Source of the DNA: Leucogyrophana mollusca
Lineage: Eukaryota; Basidiomycota; Agaricomycetes; Boletales
Length of the DNA: 64,000 nucleotides
Direction: 5' to 3'
NCBI GenBank assembly: GCA_021014945.1
Contig: MU266359.1
Coordinates: forward strand, 117,271 to 181,270
The notes under the pieces were generated by a model, which searched no databases, was not told the DNA's origin, and saw only the letters and a list, made by a program, of their open reading frames with translations. Of the stretch, positions 60,060-64,000 are shown piece by piece. How positions within the stretch are numbered: the first letter of the stretch is position 1; each line of letters begins with the position of its first letter. Position numbers and translations under genes: made by a program.

Positions 60060-61175
60060 ATGGATTACCTTCAGAATGACTTCATACCCAACCCCGACGA
60101 CCTGTTTCAGTTCATGAACAAGTTCAACGAAACTAGCGCGGCACACAGTTCGGGTCAAAACCGTGCCTTCGACCACGCTCCACCGGTTCATAACCGAACT
60201 GAACCCTGCCAGACCGTCATCGATAAGTTTGCTGATGGCATCGACTGGGACCAGTAAGTGCTTTTCATGTTTCGGCTTATATCGAGGCTAACAGTGTATC
60301 ATTTGCAGTCCACCCCACCCCTCACTCCCCGCACCTCACGTGCCACGGTCTCATGTTGGCGGCTTTGGTGCACCTACCGATTTGCCACAGTAAGTTACAC
60401 AGTGCGCGCCGATATCAATTGGCTCATGATAGTGTATAGACGCAGTCGACAGATGAACATGGGCTATTCCCCACCGGCGACAAGCCCAGTCAATCCAAAT
60501 GCGGGCAACCTACCGCCATCGGCGTTCTTTGCAGTTGATCCAAAACATATCGGAGGACAGCCTCCCTCAGCAGTATATCCACCCAATCTCAATCCGCTTC
60601 ATCAAACCTACAAAGCAGCATCCAACCTCTTCAATGTTCCCTCACCCAAAACATTAGTAAAAGGGCTTGGGTCGGAGATGACATCGGGCCGCAAACACTC
60701 ATTCCCTCGCTCGCCGCCGTGTCTGAAATCTCAATCGACGTTGCGCAGGAGGGTTGGCATGCACCGCTCCCGTCGACCGCTGCACCAGACTGAAGCGAAA
60801 GCCGCCCCCCAAGGAACCTATGTTTACCAATGCCTTTGGGGTCCATGCGACCAATTCATTCACGGGGACAGAAACAGCATTCGGAAGCATCTGAAAGAAT
60901 ATCATGCCGTGCCTGTCGACAAAACGCTGGTGACTTGTCTTTGGGAAGGTACCTGCGGGGATGAAATGCGTGGCGACAGCATTCCACGGCACATTGAAGT
61001 GCACTTGGGCGTGCAATGGATCTGTTCAAGATGCGGCGTACGCCTCTCTCGCAAGGATTCGGGGTGGCGACACACGGAGAGGCACGATGGCACGGATTGC
61101 GCAGGTGCTGACATAGACGAACATCCAGGCCCCAAGGCACTATGCTTTTCATTCGATGCGACCTCTGTGTGTTGA
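60060..61175 (+). CDS. C2H2-type zinc-finger protein
   Basis: The start MDYLQNDFIPNPDDLFQFMN is an acidic, hydrophobic segment that resembles an activation domain. After two introns the protein is disordered and Pro-rich (GYSPPATSPVNPNAGNLPPS). The C-terminus holds degenerate fingers: YQCLWGPCDQFIHGDRNSIR KHLKEYH, then TCLWEGTCGDEMRGDSIPRH IEVH, and finally WICSRCGVRLSRKDSGWRHT ERH. Cys-Cys spacings vary (4, 4 and 2), as in fungal regulators whose first finger carries a long insertion. It has a consensus TATA box. No specific orthologue is recognised. About 330 residues. Confidence 0.8.
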
Positions 61176-61528
61176 CTTCATCTACTAGTTCCTGTTACCC
61201 TGTTATCCCATTTATCTTCATTCTTGATCTCTACTATGGCTGCATTATGTAATTTACGTTCGCGTTTGGAGCGGGGTAGTGTTGTTACTCTTTGGTTCTA
61301 CCACCATGTAGTAGACCTAGGCATTTGCACGGCTTTTCGGGGGGGCGCTTGTATGGTATATTTGTGTTCAGCGTTTGACTGGAGACGCGTAAACGTTGAA
61401 CAGTGTATGCCTGCATCTTTTTGATGTTGCCAGCGTGACCAGTGCCGCGCCTCTGATGGGATGTCGCCGGTGTACAATCTGCGGCTCTGACTCGGAACCT
61501 CCCATCCTTTCTCTTTCCTTACACCACA
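61176..61528. other. Spacer between C2H2 and SH3 genes
   Basis: About 350 bp with a short leader for the SH3 gene (CTTTCTCTTTCCTTACACCACA just before its ATG). No gene. Confidence 0.45.
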
Positions 61529-62417
61529 ATGGCCATCCCAGCCGATCTCCAAGCGACCGCCCTCCTCGCTCACATCTCCTCTCAATTGTCCCTCAATGTG
61601 GCATTCCTTGAATCTCAGAGCTATCTCTCCCCAGAAGATGCCGCGTCCATGCGGGCTATAATCTCCCGCCTTCCGGTTTCTGCCTCCGTTGCCACGTCAA
61701 GCCACCTGAGAGTCACTTCGACCACCACCGCTTCGAGCAGCACGACAACGCTCGGGACAGGAGTTGCGAGGACTGCAAGTGCGAGCGGGAGATCGGTCCC
61801 GCCTCCGCCAGCTCCGGCTCCCGTTACCGCGCCTGCAGTCTATGCCAGGGCGATATGGGCGTATAACGAGGACGGCGCTGTGTGTTCTCATTTTTCTCGA
61901 CGATAGCGACATTGCCCTGACACATGTGTTCAGGATCCAGCCGATCTTACGTTCTCCGCAGGCGAGCTCATTGAGATCGTCACAGAGAAGAACGCGGACT
62001 GGTGGTTAGGTCGTGCTCGGGGAATGGAAGCGCTCTTCCCAAGCAACTACGTCGAAAAAGTCGACCCCGCTTCCGTTCCCGCCATCACAGCCTCTTTATC
62101 CAATACCCAGGTCTCGGGAGCGCCAACCACAAGAGCATATCGGCCATTCGGCGCAGCGCTGCACGGTACTGATGCCCCGCCACCGGGCGGAGCGGGCGTG
62201 AACAGTGTGGGACTGCAGGAAGCGTCGGGCCAAGCGGAGAAGAAGAGCAAGTTCGGCAAGTATGGGAATACGGTAATGCTATCTCACTAAACATTTCATC
62301 TCCTGTCATCGGATACTAAGTTTGCATTTTTCATAGATGGCACACTCGGCTGCAGGAGGCGTTGGTTTCGGGGCTGGTTCTGCCATTGGTGGCGGACTCG
62401 TCAGGGCAATATTCTAG
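61529..62417 (+). CDS. SH3 adaptor protein (Lsb/Pin3-like)
   Basis: N-terminal helical segment (DLQATALLAHISSQLSLNVA), which resembles the region of fungal Lsb proteins, then a Ser/Thr- and Pro-rich linker (SVPPPPAPAPVTAPAVYA). A single SH3 domain follows: ARAIWAYNEDGADPADLTFS, GELIEIVTEKNADWWLGRAR and ALFPSNYVEKV, carrying the ALYDY-like, WW and SNY signature residues. The C-terminus after an intron is Gly-rich and small (AAGGVGFGAGSAIGGGLVRA). The yeast relatives Lsb1/Pin3 bind the WASP homologue Las17 and regulate actin patches. Three exons, about 230 residues. The proline-rich partner is not known. Confidence 0.88.
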
Positions 62418-64000
62418 TATGATCGTAGACCCAACTGGGATAGACTTGTATACCAAGAAGTGACTCATTTGGTCAGTGCCATTGTATTCTGTCACTACCA
62501 GACCCGCCCTCCGCTGTCTCGAAGGTTTACTGCACCACCACCCCCGATGCCATGCGATTGCTTTGCTTTGATAGAGTGGGTTCAGCGGGTAAGCATACAT
62601 CTCCGGCCTTCATTATTAACAAAGGTGGAGCACTTGAAGCACACAAGGTCAGCTACCTTGTCAGTTACCCTGGTACTCACTTGGAGTCATTACTTTACAG
62701 TTACTCTAGTACTTTGCTTGAGAATGAACGACTGTCTTCCTTCGAATTTTTGGATTGCCTACGGGAGACTAGTACTTTGCCACAAGATCACTGCATATCT
62801 TAAATTCAGCCACACGCAACTCGAACAAGCCCTTGATCGTGTGGGACACCTGGAACACAAAAAGCTCGCTGGTCGCTCCTGAAGGTTGAACACCATACGA
62901 AGCGAGGAGACTGTAAGGCGAGTGCTAAACTGACATTATAATGGAGGGGATGTATAAGGACCAATTACGTAGGTGCGGTTGGAATTGCATCGGTGGTGCA
63001 ATTTTGCTTACTCGCTCGACCTTTCTTCAGCGTTTACATACATGGGCGACGTATCGGAGAATATAAACTTGATCATTGGCTCTCACAAGGTTTGCACGTT
63101 GGAGTAGGGGATCCGGGACTTCCAGGGGTCGGATAGGGTCATTCCGGGGGTCTTACATAGCGAATAGCATGGTTCTGTCCTGTTCGTGTCTCCATCCTCC
63201 ATCCCGTTTGTTTCCATCGTCTCCGCGCATGAAGTTCGTCCCGCCAATGCACACGGATAAACAAGATAACATAAATAAATATTCAACGAACTTCGGCAAC
63301 CAGAGGAGCCTCTGGGACAAACGCAGTGACGATAGGCGTGAACACTCACGATGCGAAAGGAGTACATCGTGACTGTATAGTAGCTCCAATCTCATGGGCC
63401 CGATAGAAGCGTTCGCAATCGACATGGTCGACAGTAATGCTTGTTGAAGTTGATATGGCTCAGTCTCCTTGCAAACCTTGCTGACAGGTGACGGTTGAAC
63501 GTTGAACGTTGATCTGTAACGTGGCTTATGCTCGTCTACTAAACCGGTTTCTAAGACCATGGGCTTCATAGGCAGAGCTTCTCCTGCCTCTGTACTTATC
63601 TGATCTGTCACCGGCCACCGCACACGAGGACTGATTAATCCGCTCGGGGAGCCGCCCAGGATGAAATACATCATGAAATCGGAATTTTTTGGGCAATGTC
63701 ATATATCTACATTGTAATACTTGCAATAACTAAAATATGTATAATTATTATGAGGTGGTTTACAAGTCAATACACAGGATTATATAGGACAAACTGTTTG
63801 GGAATACCTCCCAGAATTGACGGCATTCACAATCGATACAATATTGCCATCCTCTTACAACTGCATGTAGTATTATGGAGTCGGCATGCAAAGATGATGG
63901 GTTTTCATAGCTACACTCGATATTGTGATAGACATGCTTAGGTTTCAGTGGTAATGAGAAAATATATATATTAGAAAGTATCTGAATACATGAACAATAA
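62418..64000. other. 3' end region, no gene recognised
   Basis: The final 1.6 kb. A minus-strand frame at 63153-63674 is 173 codons long but has no family resemblance and no plausible splice context. The words CTAGTACTTTG and TACTTTG recur around 62700-62780. The last 300 bases are AT-rich. A gene could continue beyond the window. Confidence 0.4.

Noticed and set aside
63153..63674. A 173-codon minus-strand frame near the window end
   Set aside because: No recognisable domain, no start context and mixed composition; probably chance.

Overview
This is a gene-dense stretch of a filamentous basidiomycete (mushroom-type, Agaricomycetes) nuclear genome. The evidence is the many short introns of about 45-65 nt, a class I hydrophobin, a DUF6533 seven-helix membrane protein, a Ras1 orthologue, a fused dethiobiotin synthetase/DAPA aminotransferase, and the fungal-specific lysine (homoaconitase) and branched-chain amino acid (ketol-acid reductoisomerase) enzymes. 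I found no bacterial, organellar or viral sequence and no rRNA, tRNA or CRISPR array. CDS coordinates run from start codon to stop codon and include introns. I assigned exons by hand from splice signals and family conservation.

Layout. 1-11.6 kb: end of a leucine-rich-repeat protein (+), a vacuolar Ca2+/H+ exchanger (+), a MaoC-type enoyl-CoA hydratase 2 (-), a class I hydrophobin (+) and a DUF6533 membrane protein (-). 12.3-23.8 kb: a PH-like conserved protein (-) divergent from DNA polymerase eta (+), then a Git3/cAR-type GPCR with a very long tail (+), the complex I assembly factor CIA30 (+) and Ras1 (-). 23.8-26 kb: a gene-poor gap holding a 653-bp element with 40-bp terminal inverted repeats (MITE-like). 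26-39 kb: trimethyllysine dioxygenase (+), an O-methyltransferase (-), homoaconitase (-), the ubiquitin-fold splicing factor Sde2 (-), a DUF1295 reductase-like membrane protein (+) and a C2H2 zinc-finger protein (-). 39.6-62.4 kb: orphan coding-like exons, ketol-acid reductoisomerase (+), Vps34 PI3-kinase (+), the biotin fusion enzyme (-), a single-exon uncharacterised protein (-), a CoA-type Nudix hydrolase (-), a proline-rich protein with a WH2-like motif (-), a Rieske-AIF-type oxidoreductase (-), a second C2H2 protein (+) and an SH3 adaptor (+). The last 1.6 kb shows no convincing gene.

Most genes are housekeeping and I see no biosynthetic cluster or defence system. Two loose themes recur: signalling (GPCR, Ras1, Vps34, Ca2+ exchanger, SH3 adaptor) and mitochondrial or amino-acid/cofactor metabolism (LYS4, ILV5, biotin, carnitine, CIA30, AIF-like). 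The most unusual signal is in gene architecture. Three neighbouring genes between 6.6 and 11 kb carry four well-supported GC-AG introns. The Ca2+ exchanger has an 8-nt micro-exon inside its signature GNAVE motif, followed by a 19-nt exon. Several introns are stop-free multiples of three. I did not find a clearly new multi-gene system.
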